DNA from: Pedococcus aerophilus
Lineage (GTDB): Bacteria; Actinomycetota; Actinomycetes; Actinomycetales; Dermatophilaceae
NCBI RefSeq assembly: GCF_039532215.1
Contig: NZ_BAAARN010000001.1
Span: 789,029 to 853,028 of the forward strand
Reading direction: 5' to 3'
Length of the DNA: 64,000 nucleotides
Shown piece by piece: positions 1-8,857 of the stretch. A program made the position numbers and the translations under genes. The notes under the pieces are model-generated. The model saw only the letters and a list, made by a program, of their open reading frames with translations, had not been told where the DNA came from and searched no databases. How positions within the stretch are numbered: the stretch's first letter is position 1; each line of letters opens with the position of its first letter.

Positions 1-25
1 GCCGGGCGCTGCTCTGGCACCCGGC
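1..25 (-). terminator. Candidate terminator after divIVA
   Basis: Nine base pairs (one G-U) can form between bases 17-25 and 1-9 with a seven-base loop, ten bases beyond the divIVA stop. There is no T tract, as is usual for high-GC actinobacterial terminators. The structure sits at the window edge, so it may extend further. Confidence 0.4.
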
Positions 26-34
26 GGGGGCGTG

Positions 35-1252
35 CTACTGCTGGCGCTCGTCCTGCGCTGCGCCGTCCTGCGCGTCCTGGTCGCCGTCGCCGCGGTGCTC
101 ACCCTCGGCGTCGTCGTCCGGTCCACTCTCGGGGGCGAGGCCGGTCTGGTCGAGGTCGGCCAGCTGCTCCTCGATGTAGCTCTTGAGGCGGGCGCGGTAG
201 TCGCGCTCGAAGGTGCGCAGCTCGTCGATCTTCATCTCGAGCAGGCTCCGCTCGCGGCCGAGCTCCTCGAGGATCTGCGCCTTCTTCTGCTGGGCCTCGT
301 GCACCATCCCGGTGGAGCGCTCGCGCGCCTCGGTGATGAGCTGCTCGTGGCGCGAGGTGGCCTCCGCGATGAGCTCGTCGTGCCGGGTCTGGCCCGTGGT
401 GACCAGCTCGTCGTGCTTCGACTGGCCCGTGGACACCAGCTCGTCGTGCTGCGACTGACCGGTGGAGACCAGCTCGTCGTGACGGGTCTGCGCCTCGGAG
501 ATCAGGCGGTCCCGGGTCGACTCACCCTGGCCGACGTGCTCGTCGTGCAGGCGCTGGGCCATCTCGAGCAGCGCTGCGGCGCTGCCGCCACCACCGACGG
601 CCGCGGCGATCGGGGCAGCGTTGCCGTCGGCCGGCGCGGCCGGGGCTGCTGCCGCGACGGTCGCCTGCTCCTCGGCCTGCTTGGCGCGGGCCTCGGCCTC
701 CTCGGCGCGGGCACGGGCCTCGTCGATCTGGCGCTGGGCCTCGGCGATGCGCTGCTCGGCCTCCTGGGCGCGGGCCTCCGCATCACCGGCGTGGGCCTCG
801 ACCTGCTCCTGGGCGCCGCCGATGCGGGCCTGGGCGGACTGCTCGGCCTCGGCAGCGCGGGCGGCAGCGACCTGCTCGGCCTCCTCGGCCTTGGCGTTGG
901 CGGCCGCGATGCGCTTCTCGGCGGCCTCCTCGGCCTCCTTGACCTTGGCCTCGTGGGCGGCGATGCGCTCGGACGCCTGCTGCGCGGCCTTGGCCTCGGC
1001 CTCCTGGGCGGCCTTGGCGTCGGCGGCCTTCTGGGCCTGCGCCTTGCCGTCGGACTTGGCGACGGCCGGCATGCCCTTGCTCTGGCGGCACTCGTTGAGC
1101 TGGTCGCGCAGGTCGTCGGACTCCTTGACGACCCGGCGCATCTCGGCCACGACCTCGTCGAGGAAGTCATCGACCTCGCGCTCGTCGTAGCCACGACGGA
1201 ACTGGGTCGGAGTGAAGTTCTTGTTGAGGACGTCCTCGGGCGTGAGCGTCAT
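35..1252 (-). CDS. divIVA: DivIVA/Wag31 polar growth and septum-site scaffold
   Basis: Coiled-coil protein that binds curved membrane at poles and septa and organises polar wall synthesis in actinobacteria. The N-terminal DivIVA domain is clear (residues 1-55, with NKNFTPTQFRRGYDEREVD; Phe18/Arg19 match the membrane-binding pair of the family). A long Ala/Glu-rich coiled coil follows (about 65-200), then a Gly/Ala/Pro linker (about 200-225), then five near-identical 11-residue repeats (256-310) and a charged tail. At 405 residues it is much longer than mycobacterial Wag31 (about 260). It is the last gene of the dcw run, about 110 bases after yggT, and ends in TAG. Confidence 0.96.
   Translation of the reverse strand: MTLTPEDVLNKNFTPTQFRRGYDEREVDDFLDEVVAEMRRVVKESDDLRDQLNECRQSKGMPAVAKSDGKAQAQKAADAKAAQEAEAKAAQQASERIAAHEAKVKEAEEAAEKRIAAANAKAEEAEQVAAARAAEAEQSAQARIGGAQEQVEAHAGDAEARAQEAEQRIAEAQRQIDEARARAEEAEARAKQAEEQATVAAAAPAAPADGNAAPIAAAVGGGGSAAALLEMAQRLHDEHVGQGESTRDRLISEAQTRHDELVSTGQSQHDELVSTGQSKHDELVTTGQTRHDELIAEATSRHEQLITEARERSTGMVHEAQQKKAQILEELGRERSLLEMKIDELRTFERDYRARLKSYIEEQLADLDQTGLAPESGPDDDAEGEHRGDGDQDAQDGAAQDERQQ
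323..487 (-). repeat. Five 33-bp tandem repeats inside divIVA
   Basis: The segment codes for five consecutive 11-residue units: TRHDELVSTGQ, SQHDELVSTGQ, SKHDELVTTGQ, TRHDELIAEAT and SRHEQLITEAR. The first three are almost identical in protein and DNA; the last two have diverged. The 11-residue period fits a hendecad coiled coil, so this looks like lengthening of the rod by in-frame unit duplication. Confidence 0.93.
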
Positions 1253-1361
1253 GTAGTCACCTCGGTTGGCAGGCGTGAACAGAGCAGGTCAAGCGTCCCA
1301 GAGACTGGGCCGGTCGCCAGCCTAGAGGATCGGCAAGCACTCGCAGGAGGAGGCGAGAGAG

Positions 1362-1646
1362 CTACAGGATCTGGCTCAGGATGCTCGTCGCGAAGAACAG
1401 GATGAGGAAGGCCAGGTCGAGACGGATGCTGCCGAGCTGCAGTGGCGGGACGACCCGGCGCAGGGCCTTGAGCGGCGGGTCGGTGATCGAGTAGATGGCC
1501 TCGGCGATGACGAGCAGCACCCCTCGCGGGCGCCAGTCGCGGGCGAAGACCTGCACCCAGTCCAGGACCAGTCGTCCGATGAGGACGACGAAGAACACGA
1601 ACACCACGAAGCGGACGATCTCCGCGAAGACACTGGTCCCAAGCAT
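1362..1646 (-). CDS. YggT family membrane protein
   Basis: Small membrane protein of 94 residues with two hydrophobic segments (about 8-32 and 74-94) around a short loop containing SITDPPLKALRRVVPP, the typical YggT signature. The family is found beside sepF and divIVA in Gram-positive dcw clusters, but its biochemical role is not settled. The ATG at 1646 follows an AGGGTGA ribosome-binding site by a few bases. It lies 42 bases downstream of sepF and is probably cotranscribed with sepF and divIVA. Confidence 0.9.
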   Translation of the reverse strand: MLGTSVFAEIVRFVVFVFFVVLIGRLVLDWVQVFARDWRPRGVLLVIAEAIYSITDPPLKALRRVVPPLQLGSIRLDLAFLILFFATSILSQIL

Positions 1647-1688
1647 GGGCTCACCCTGCCATGGTCGGCTGGGTGCGGACTGTGCGGG

Positions 1689-2177
1689 TCAGCTCTGGTT
1701 GAACAGGCCGCGAGCGGTGGGCGCCGGGGCACCCTCCTCGGCGGAGACCTCGACGTGGGCCGGCGAGAGCAGGAAGACCTTGGAGGTCACGCGCTCGATC
1801 TGGCCGTGCAGGCCGAAGACGAGGCCCGCGGCGAAGTCGACCAGGCGCTTGGCGTCGGAGTCGTCCATGTCGGAGAGGTTCATGATGACGGGGGTGCCGT
1901 CGCGGAAGCTCTCGCCGATGTTCTTGGCCTCGTTGTACGTCCGCGGGTGGATCGTCGTGATGCGGTTGAGGGCGCCGACCTCGACGTCGCGCACGACCCG
2001 GGCGACCGGGGTGCGCTGCGGCAGCGGGGTGACGGCGGCGGAGCGCTCGGGCTGCTGCTGCGGCTGCGCCTCGGCGCGGGCCGGCTGCTCGTCGTAGTCG
2101 TACTCGTCGTACCCGTCGTAGCGCTCGTCCTCGGCAAGTCCGAGGTACACCATGGTCTTGCGCAGTGCCCCAGCCAT
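1689..2177 (-). CDS. sepF: Cell division protein SepF
   Basis: Membrane anchor of the FtsZ ring in bacteria that lack FtsA. The N-terminus ([18 protein letters not shown]) can form the membrane-binding amphipathic helix; an acidic Tyr/Asp-rich then Gln/Pro-rich linker follows (about 20-75). The SepF domain is at about 75-150, with [37 protein letters not shown] and AGLVFGLHG, the dimer-forming part. AAGGAG lies seven bases before the ATG. At 162 residues it is of normal size. Its place between yggS and yggT is the standard actinobacterial order. Confidence 0.96.
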   Translation of the reverse strand: MAGALRKTMVYLGLAEDERYDGYDEYDYDEQPARAEAQPQQQPERSAAVTPLPQRTPVARVVRDVEVGALNRITTIHPRTYNEAKNIGESFRDGTPVIMNLSDMDDSDAKRLVDFAAGLVFGLHGQIERVTSKVFLLSPAHVEVSAEEGAPAPTARGLFNQS

Positions 2178-2244
2178 GTGAGAGCTCCTTCAGGGTTTCA
2201 GGTTCGTTCGGGTCGTACGGAGTCGTCCGTGCTCGCGACCGAAG

Positions 2245-2946
2245 TTACCGGTGTGACTGCCGAGTTCCGAGGATTGCGCTCCCGACACGCAGGTGTGTCG
2301 CACCGTGGGCGACGGCAGCCTCGAGGTCACCGCTCATCCCCGCCGAGACCCAGCCCGCCCCGGCGTGCTCCTCCCGTATGGCGCGGGCCAGCTCCTGCAG
2401 GCGCGCGAAGGCGGGCGCGGGGTCGACACCGAGCGGCGCCACGGCCATGACCCCGCGCAGGCGCAGGTGGTCGGTGGCAGCGACGAGGTCGGACAGCCCC
2501 TGCGCGCCGGAGGGCGCCACTCCCCCGCGACCGCTCGCCTCGTCGAGGTTCACCTGGACCAGGACGTCGGTGACCTTCCCCGCGGTCCCGGCCGCCCGGT
2601 CGAGGGCCGTGACGAGCTTGGGTCGGTCGACGGACTGCACGACGTCGGCATACCCGACGACCGAACCCGCCTTCTTGGACTGGACCTGCCCGATGAAGTG
2701 GACGTCGAGGCGGTCGCGGTCGCGCACCTCGAGCAGCTTCGCGGACACCTCCTGGTCGCGGTTCTCGCCGATGGCGGTGATGCCCAGGTCGGCGAGCAGG
2801 TCCACGTCGGAGGCGGGGAAGAACTTGGTCACCGCGATGAGGGTGAGGTCTGCGGGGTCGCGCCCTGCAGCGTCGCAGGCGCGGGCGATGCGCTCGCGCA
2901 CCACCTCGAGGTTGGCCGCCAGCTCGGCGCGCCGCTCGCCGCTCAT
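2245..2946 (-). CDS. yggS: YggS family PLP-binding protein
   Basis: Pyridoxal phosphate-binding, alanine racemase N-domain-like TIM-barrel protein involved in PLP homeostasis; no enzymatic reaction is firmly assigned to the family. Seen here: LIAVTKFFPASDVDLL, with the Lys expected to hold PLP; IGENRDQE; VHFIGQVQSKK; and RVGSAILGTR at the C-terminus, the usual phosphate-binding end. The 233 residues match the family. I start it at the ATG at 2946 because it overlaps the pgeF stop in an ATGA junction; the longer open frame upstream is antisense-biased noise inside pgeF. Confidence 0.93.
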   Translation of the reverse strand: MSGERRAELAANLEVVRERIARACDAAGRDPADLTLIAVTKFFPASDVDLLADLGITAIGENRDQEVSAKLLEVRDRDRLDVHFIGQVQSKKAGSVVGYADVVQSVDRPKLVTALDRAAGTAGKVTDVLVQVNLDEASGRGGVAPSGAQGLSDLVAATDHLRLRGVMAVAPLGVDPAPAFARLQELARAIREEHAGAGWVSAGMSGDLEAAVAHGATHLRVGSAILGTRQSHR

Positions 2947-3668
2947 GCCGCGTCCAGCACGACGACGCCGGCGAACCGGCCGGTCCGCCCGTCCCGACGG
3001 TACGAGTAGAGGGAGGACTCTTCCCGGGCACATCCCGAGATCCACTGCACGGCAACGTCTTTCGCGTGCAGCTGCGCCACGACGCCGGAGGCGACGTCGA
3101 TCGCAGGGGTGCCCACCCACGACACCGCGGCCGACTCCGGCGCCACGTCGGCAGCCGCCGAACGCATCTCCAGCGGCACCTCGTAGCAGCGCCCGCACAC
3201 CGACGGCCCCACGACTGCGAGGAGCCGCCTGGCACCGAGGTCGCGCATCCGGTCGACGGCGACGTCGACGATGCGTGCGGTCATGCCCGGACGTCCTGCG
3301 TGCACGGCGGCGACCACCCCGGCCTCGGGGTCCGCGAGCAGCACCGGGGTGCAGTCGGCGACCAGGGCAGCCAGCGCCAGGCCGGGTGTCGTGGTCACGA
3401 CCCCGTCCGCAGGCGGCGAGCCCTCCGGGCCCCAGGGTCCGTCGACGAGCAGGACGTCGTTGCCGTGGCACTGCTGGAGGAAGAGCAGGTGGTCGCGCTC
3501 GACGCCGACGGCCTGCGCCACGCGGGACCGGTTGGCCTCGACCGCGTCGGGGTCGTCGCCGACGTGGCCGCCGAGGTTGAGCGACCCGAAGTCGCCGGCG
3601 CTGACGCCGCCCTGACGATCGGTGAAACCCCACTGCACCGGACCGGACCGACCACGCGCGAAGAACAC
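2943..3668 (-). CDS. pgeF: Peptidoglycan editing factor PgeF (YfiH/laccase-domain protein)
   Basis: Copper/zinc-site multicopper-oxidase-fold protein; the family hydrolyses mis-incorporated L-Ser precursor UDP-MurNAc-L-Ser and has purine nucleoside activity in some members. The metal-site motifs are visible: LLFLQQCHGNDVLLVDG (first His), VVAAVHAGRPGMTARIVD (the AAVHAGWRG-like motif, with Arg for Trp) and VVGPSVCGRCYEV (Cys plus GPSI-like). Start chosen at GTG 3668 (VFFARGRSGPVQWGFT), giving 241 residues, the usual length; upstream residues are Gly/Pro-rich and look untranslated. It overlaps yggS by four bases. Confidence 0.88.
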   Translation of the reverse strand: MFFARGRSGPVQWGFTDRQGGVSAGDFGSLNLGGHVGDDPDAVEANRSRVAQAVGVERDHLLFLQQCHGNDVLLVDGPWGPEGSPPADGVVTTTPGLALAALVADCTPVLLADPEAGVVAAVHAGRPGMTARIVDVAVDRMRDLGARRLLAVVGPSVCGRCYEVPLEMRSAAADVAPESAAVSWVGTPAIDVASGVVAQLHAKDVAVQWISGCAREESSLYSYRRDGRTGRFAGVVVLDAA

Positions 3669-3749
3669 GCCCCCAAACCTACTGCCCGGCTCGGGCGGTC
3701 CGGCCGCCCGCCCCTGGCCGCCGACGTGACCGCGGCCGTCGGGGCACAC

Positions 3750-3789
3750 GACAGGGGCGCCGGGACCTCGTGGTCCGGGCGCCCCTGTC
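3750..3789. terminator. Hairpin terminator between ftsZ and pgeF
   Basis: An 18-bp inverted repeat with one mismatch (arms 3750-3767 and 3772-3789, loop TCGT) begins about 30 bases after the ftsZ stop. It probably ends or attenuates the ftsZ transcript and so lowers expression of pgeF-divIVA relative to ftsZ; that effect is inferred. There is no T run. Confidence 0.7.
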
Positions 3790-3817
3790 GGCGTGCTGCT
3801 GGCTCGAGCCGAGCGTC

Positions 3818-5068
3818 CTACTTGAGGAAGTCCGGCACGTCGAGGTCGTCGCCCTCGTCGAAGGTGACCGTCCGGGGCGGACGCCCGGCCGGCTCGCGCG
3901 GGGCGGCCGGCTCCTGGGTCGGCGCCGCGGGCTGGGACGGCTGGAACATCGGGTTCGGCTGCTCGCGGTGCGGCTGCGCCTGGGGCTGGGCCGCCGGCGC
4001 CGGCTGCTGCACCGGGGCGGGCTGGGCCGCCTGCGGTGCCGGGGCGGGTGCCGACTGGGGAGCCGGGCGGGAGGTGCCCTGCACCTGACCGATGGCGCGG
4101 TCGTTGTCGCGCTTGAGCGGAGCGCCGCCGTCGAAACCGGCGGCGATGACCGTCACCCGCACCTCGTCACCGAGGGCGTCGTCTATGACCGCACCGAAGA
4201 TGATGTTGGCTTCGGGGTGGGCAGCCTCCTGGACCAGTCGGGCTGCCTCGTTGATCTCGAAGAGCCCGAGGTCGCTACCGCCCTGGATGGACAGCAGGAC
4301 GCCGTGGGCGCCGTCGATGCTGGCCTCGAGCAGCGGGCTGGAGATCGCGAGCTCGGCGGCCTGCACCGCGCGGTCGTCACCGCGGGCGGAGCCGATGCCC
4401 ATCAGGGCCGAACCGGCGCCCTGCATGACGGACTTGACGTCGGCGAAGTCGAGGTTGATCAGACCCGGTGTGGTGATGAGGTCGGTGATGCCCTGGACAC
4501 CGGACAGCAGCACCTGGTCGGCGGAGCGGAAGGCGTCGAGCATGCTCACCGCGCGGTCGCTGATCGACAGGAGCCGGTCGTTCGGGATGACGATGAGGGT
4601 GTCGACCTCCTCGCGCAGGTTGCTGATGCCGGTCTCGGCCTGGTTGGCGCGACGACGGCCCTCGAAGGTGAAGGGACGCGTGACGACACCGATCGTCAGG
4701 GCGCCGAGGCCCCGGGCGATCTTGGCCACGACCGGGGCGCCACCGGTGCCCGTGCCGCCGCCCTCGCCCGCGGTGACGAAGACCATGTCGGCCCCCTTGA
4801 GGACCTCCTCGATCTCCTCCGCGTGGTCCTCCGCGGCCTTCTTGCCGACCTCGGGGTCGGCGCCGGCGCCGAGCCCACGGGTCAGCTCACGGCCGACGTC
4901 GAGCTTGACGTCGGCGTCGCTCATCAGCAACGCCTGGGCGTCGGTGTTGATGGCGATGAACTCGACGCCCTTGAGGCCGACCTCGATCATGCGGTTGATG
5001 GCGTTGACGCCACCTCCGCCGATGCCGACGACCTTGATGACGGCCAAGTAGTTCTGTGGTGCTGCCAC
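3818..5068 (-). CDS. ftsZ: Cell division GTPase FtsZ
   Basis: Tubulin-like GTPase that polymerises into the division ring. GTP-binding elements are intact: [15 protein letters not shown] near the N-terminus, tubulin signature GGGTGTGG (103-110), and T7 loop NLDFAD (205-210) that completes the GTPase site of the next subunit. A Pro/Gln/Ala-rich linker (about 320-395) leads to the conserved C-terminal peptide [10 protein letters not shown] that binds SepF/FtsW-type partners. Start GTG 5068 gives [10 protein letters not shown], the standard actinobacterial N-terminus, preceded by AGGAGAGG. 416 residues. Confidence 0.98.
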   Translation of the reverse strand: MAAPQNYLAVIKVVGIGGGGVNAINRMIEVGLKGVEFIAINTDAQALLMSDADVKLDVGRELTRGLGAGADPEVGKKAAEDHAEEIEEVLKGADMVFVTAGEGGGTGTGGAPVVAKIARGLGALTIGVVTRPFTFEGRRRANQAETGISNLREEVDTLIVIPNDRLLSISDRAVSMLDAFRSADQVLLSGVQGITDLITTPGLINLDFADVKSVMQGAGSALMGIGSARGDDRAVQAAELAISSPLLEASIDGAHGVLLSIQGGSDLGLFEINEAARLVQEAAHPEANIIFGAVIDDALGDEVRVTVIAAGFDGGAPLKRDNDRAIGQVQGTSRPAPQSAPAPAPQAAQPAPVQQPAPAAQPQAQPHREQPNPMFQPSQPAAPTQEPAAPREPAGRPPRTVTFDEGDDLDVPDFLK

Positions 5069-5373
5069 GGCGGTGGGCCTCTCCTGAATGCGGTGCCTGA
5101 GTGCGGTGCTGGATGTGCTGCTGAATGTCTGGACGTCAAGTCGAGGGTTACACTTATGTCAACTTTCCGGTGCCGCCGACGCTATGCGCTGGGTGGGCGG
5201 CAGGCCAAGTTTCGCCCCGCGTGTCGCAGCACGGATTCGTCCGATTCCGGGGATTCTCGGCCGACGTCGGGGGACGGTCGCCACAGCAGTCACAACTGCC
5301 CCACGAGCACCACTGTCGCACGCGGGGAAGAGAGGGGAACCAGCGGGGGAACCAGCGTGGAACCGACGAGGGA
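5069..5373 (-). promoter_or_regulatory. ftsZ leader with candidate promoters
   Basis: No gene is visible in these 305 bases. On the minus strand TTGGCC (5203-5208) and TAGCGT (5179-5184) are 18 bases apart and make a plausible sigma-A promoter. A second hexamer TTGACA lies at 5157-5162 in an unusually AT-rich patch, and TTGAC recurs 23 bases downstream; I could not pair it with a good -10. ftsZ probably has its own promoter(s) in addition to read-through from ftsQ, as in other actinobacteria. Confidence 0.45.
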
Positions 5374-6282
5374 TCAGCGGGTGACCGGGGTGTCGGGAGC
5401 ACTCACGTCGATGACCTTCGGCGAGGACCGCAGCAGGGCAGTCATGATCGCCAGCTTGCGCTCCGGTTCGCCCACTCCGCCCCAGATCACGGTCGTCTTC
5501 CCCAGCTTGAGGGTGACGAGGTTGGCGCTGCTCACCGTGACGTTGCCGACCCGGTGCTGCACACCCACCGGAAGCACCTTGACGACACTGACGGCCGCCG
5601 CCAGGGCGTCGCGTGACAGGGCGGCCTCGCTGGCGGCGTTCACGGTCGGAACCCCCTTCGGGGCAGCACTCACCTGGGCGTACGCGACCCCCTCGGCATC
5701 CACAACCTTCAGTTGACCTTGAGGGTTCTTGACCACGAGGAAGGGCACCCGCGGGCTGGCGTGGATGACCAACGTGCCCGGCCAGGAGCGCTCGATGGAC
5801 ACATCGGCCACCGTCGCACGTTCGGCCACGCGGGCGGCGACGAGGTCCTGGTCGACCCGGGCCAGCGGCTGCCCGAGGGGCACGCGGGCCAGGGCGCGGA
5901 TCGGCGCCACCTCCGAGCTGGGCACCCCGACCACCTCGACGGTGCGCACCGCGAGCAGGGGGCTGAAGGCCACCACCCAGACGAGCAGGCCGACGACGAG
6001 GAGGGCTCCGGCGGCATACGCGACCAGGCGCACCGGGCGTCGCCGGACGTCCTGGGCGCGGCGCTGGAACCTCGCCGCCGAGGAGGCCAGCCCGGTGGGC
6101 ACGGCTGGACGGGAGACCCGGGGCCCGGCCGGCCGGGGCTTCTCACGGGGCGCGGCAGGACGGGGGCGTGGGGACGAGCCGTCGGCACCCGCCGGGCGTG
6201 GGGCGCGGGCGGGGCGCGGCGAGCCCGTGGCTCGCGGCCGGGCCGGACGCCCGGGACCGGGGCCCTCGGTCGGCGGGGTCAC
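5374..6282 (-). CDS. ftsQ: Cell division protein FtsQ/DivIB
   Basis: Bitopic divisome protein that links FtsL/FtsB-type partners to the septal synthase. It has a Pro/Arg-rich cytoplasmic N-terminus (1-84), one membrane helix (about 85-107) and an extracytoplasmic POTRA domain (about 111-180; AVRTVEVVGVPSSEVAPIRAL and SIERSWPGTLVIHASPR), then the beta domain. The start is a GTG inside a GTGA overlap with the murC stop. 302 residues is normal for actinobacteria, but the disordered tail is long. Confidence 0.93.
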   Translation of the reverse strand: MTPPTEGPGPGRPARPRATGSPRPARAPRPAGADGSSPRPRPAAPREKPRPAGPRVSRPAVPTGLASSAARFQRRAQDVRRRPVRLVAYAAGALLVVGLLVWVVAFSPLLAVRTVEVVGVPSSEVAPIRALARVPLGQPLARVDQDLVAARVAERATVADVSIERSWPGTLVIHASPRVPFLVVKNPQGQLKVVDAEGVAYAQVSAAPKGVPTVNAASEAALSRDALAAAVSVVKVLPVGVQHRVGNVTVSSANLVTLKLGKTTVIWGGVGEPERKLAIMTALLRSSPKVIDVSAPDTPVTR

Positions 6283-7718
6283 GGTCGCCCGAGGGCCCGC
6301 AGGATCTCCGGGCCGATCATCGTGACGTCGCCGGCGCCGACGGTGAGGACCAGGTCCCCCGGCGTGACGAGCCCGGCGACGGTGTCGGCGACCGCCGACC
6401 AGGAGGGCACCACCCGGACGTCGGCCGCGGGGTCGACCGCGGTGACGGCGTCGGCCACCAGGGCCGAGGAGACACCCGGCACGGGGTCCTCGCGGGCGCC
6501 GTAGATCTCCATGAGCAGGACGAGGTCGGCCGGGGCCAGGGCCCGGGCGAAGGCCTCGGCGAAGTCGCGGGTGCGCGAGTAGAGGTGGGGCTGGAAGACC
6601 ACGACGAGCCGGCCCCTGTCCCCGACGAGCTCGGCCGCGGTGCTCACGACTGCAGCGACCTTGCCGGGGTTGTGGGCGTAGTCGTCGACGACGGTGACCC
6701 CTGCTGCGGAGCCCTTGAGCTCGAAGCGCCGCCGGGTGCCGGTGAACCCGAACAACCCGTCGAGGACACGGGTCGGGTCCTGCCCGAGCCCTTCGACGGC
6801 GACGGTGTAGGCCGCTGCGGCGTTGAGCAGGTTGTGCCGACCGGGGATGTTGATCCGCAGCGCGCGGTCCACGCCGTCCGGGCCGGTCAGGGTGACCCGG
6901 CTCATCAGCCCGCGGGCGACCTCGTCCCGCAGGATCACGTCGGAGGCGGGGTCGAAGCCGTAGGTGAGGACCCGGACCCCATCGGCACGGGCAGCGAGGG
7001 CCAGGGCGCGGGACCCCTCGTCGTCGTGGCAGGCGACGAGCAGTCCGCCCGGCTCGATGGAGGCGGCGAAGTCGGAGTAGGCGGCCTGCACCCGCTCGAA
7101 CGTGCCGTAGAAGTCGAGGTGGTCGGGCTGGACGTTCGTCACGACCCCGACCTCGGGGCGGTAGACGAGGAACGAGCCGTCGCTCTCGTCGGCCTCGGCG
7201 ACGAAGACGTCACCGGTCCCCCAGTGCGCGTTGGTGCCGTGCTTGGCCAGCTCTCCCCCGGCGGCGAACGACGGGTCGATCCCGCAGTGCTGCAAGGCGA
7301 CCGTGAGCATCGACGTGGTGGTCGTCTTGCCGTTCGCCCCGGCCACCGCGACCCGGCGCGAGCCCGCCATCGTGCTGGCCAGCGCCTGCGAGCGGTGCAG
7401 GACGCGCAGGCCGCGCCGCCGGGCGGCGGCGAGCTCGAGGTTGCTCTCGCGGATGGCCGAGGAGATGACGACGGTGCCGGCGCCGTCGAGGTGGGACTCG
7501 TCGTGGCCGACGTGGACCGTGGCCCCCTCGGCGCCGAGCGCGGTGAGGACCGGCGACTCCTTGGCGTCGGACCCGGAGACGGTGCACCCACGGGCGAGCA
7601 TCACCCGGGCGACCCCGGACATGCCGGCGCCACCGATCGCGATGAAGTGCACCGCCCCGAGGTCCTCGAGCGGGGGGACCGGCTCGGTGAAGTCGAAGCG
7701 CTCGTTCGCGCCGTTCAT
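6279..7718 (-). CDS. murC: UDP-N-acetylmuramate--L-alanine ligase MurC
   Basis: ATP-dependent cytoplasmic ligase that adds L-Ala to UDP-MurNAc, the first peptide stem step. Seen: N-terminal Rossmann motif FIAIGGAGMSGVARVML (25-41), P-loop NGKTTTT (129-135), the Mur metal-site region AEADESDGSF, the NVQPDHLD motif, and the C-terminal RRFELKG plus DDYAHNPGKV. I use ATG 7718 because it forms an ATGA overlap with the murG stop and gives the usual 479 residues; the longer frame upstream lies in murG. Confidence 0.97.
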   Translation of the reverse strand: MNGANERFDFTEPVPPLEDLGAVHFIAIGGAGMSGVARVMLARGCTVSGSDAKESPVLTALGAEGATVHVGHDESHLDGAGTVVISSAIRESNLELAAARRRGLRVLHRSQALASTMAGSRRVAVAGANGKTTTTSMLTVALQHCGIDPSFAAGGELAKHGTNAHWGTGDVFVAEADESDGSFLVYRPEVGVVTNVQPDHLDFYGTFERVQAAYSDFAASIEPGGLLVACHDDEGSRALALAARADGVRVLTYGFDPASDVILRDEVARGLMSRVTLTGPDGVDRALRINIPGRHNLLNAAAAYTVAVEGLGQDPTRVLDGLFGFTGTRRRFELKGSAAGVTVVDDYAHNPGKVAAVVSTAAELVGDRGRLVVVFQPHLYSRTRDFAEAFARALAPADLVLLMEIYGAREDPVPGVSSALVADAVTAVDPAADVRVVPSWSAVADTVAGLVTPGDLVLTVGAGDVTMIGPEILRALGRP

Positions 7719-8857
7719 CGCTGCGCCCCACGACCCGGCGTCGCGCCGGAGCCGCCACCGGACTCGCGCCAGGCGCGCACGACGAGGTCGGCCAGCGCCT
7801 CGTCCGCACCCCGCGCACCCGACGCCGCGGACGCGGCGGCCATCGCCTCGAGGCGGTCGCCGTCGATGACCAGCGGCAGCAGCGTGGTGTCGATCCAGTC
7901 GGGGCTGAGCGCGGCGTCGTCGACGATCACGCCACCTCCGGCAGCGACGACGTCGGCGGCGTTGAAGCGCTGCTCGCCGTTGCCGATGGGCAGCGGGACG
8001 TACACCGCCGGCAGGCCCACCGCGGTGAGCTCGCACACCGTGTTGGCGCCGGCCCGGGCGACGACGAGGTCGGCCGCGGCATAGGCGAGGTCCATCCGGT
8101 CGGCGTAGGGGACGGTGACGTAGGGCGCGCCCGGTCCCTCGACCTCGGGCACGAACTCCTTGCCCGCCCCGGTGAGGTGCAGGACCTGGACCCCGGCGGC
8201 GCGCAGGACCCCGGCCCGGGCCTGGAAGGCGGAGTTGAGCCGCTGCGCCCCGAGCGACCCGCCGGTGACCAGCACGGTGGGCCAGTGGTCCTCGAGCCCG
8301 AAGTGGGCCAGGCCCTCGGCGCGCGAGGCAGCCCGGTCGAGCTGGCTGATCTCGCGGCGCAACGGCATCCCGATCGGGGTGGCGTGCGGGAGCGACGTGC
8401 TCGCGAACGTCGTGGCGACGTAGCGCGTGATGCGCGCGCCGAGCCGGTTCGCCAGCCCGGGACGGGCATTCTGCTCGTGGATGACGACGGGTATGCCGCG
8501 TCGCCGGGCGGCGATGTACGCAGGCGTGGAGACGTACCCGCCGAAGCCGACGACGACCTGCGCCTGCGTCTGGTCGATGGCCCGCTCGGCCGCGGCGACA
8601 GCGGTCCGCAGGCTGGTGGGCAGGCGGAACAGGTCGGCCGAGGGACGCCGCGGCAGCGGGACCTTGGGGACGGTGAGGAGGGGGTAGCCGCGCTCGGGCA
8701 CGAGCCGGCTCTCCAGCCCGGTCTCGGTGCCGAGGGCGGTGACGGTGATGTCGGGGTCGCGGCGGCGCAGGCAGTCGGCGAGGGCGAGCAGCGGCGAGAC
8801 ATGGCCGGCCGTCCCGCCACCGGCCAGCAGGACCGACGTGGGGGTGTCAGCAGTCAT
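7715..8857 (-). CDS. murG: Lipid II synthase MurG (GlcNAc transferase)
   Basis: Membrane-associated GT28 enzyme that transfers GlcNAc from UDP-GlcNAc to lipid I, making lipid II. Motifs seen: N-terminal G loop LLAGGGTAGHVSPLLALAD, the second Gly-rich loop VTGGSLGAQRLN, HEQNARPG, and the donor-binding region VVARAGANTVCELTAVGLP followed by IGNGEQRFNAADV. Start ATG 8857 overlaps the ftsW stop by one base (TGATG) and gives 380 residues. A long in-frame extension runs back through ftsW but is only absence of stops. Confidence 0.97.
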   Translation of the reverse strand: MTADTPTSVLLAGGGTAGHVSPLLALADCLRRRDPDITVTALGTETGLESRLVPERGYPLLTVPKVPLPRRPSADLFRLPTSLRTAVAAAERAIDQTQAQVVVGFGGYVSTPAYIAARRRGIPVVIHEQNARPGLANRLGARITRYVATTFASTSLPHATPIGMPLRREISQLDRAASRAEGLAHFGLEDHWPTVLVTGGSLGAQRLNSAFQARAGVLRAAGVQVLHLTGAGKEFVPEVEGPGAPYVTVPYADRMDLAYAAADLVVARAGANTVCELTAVGLPAVYVPLPIGNGEQRFNAADVVAAGGGVIVDDAALSPDWIDTTLLPLVIDGDRLEAMAAASAASGARGADEALADLVVRAWRESGGGSGATPGRGAQR

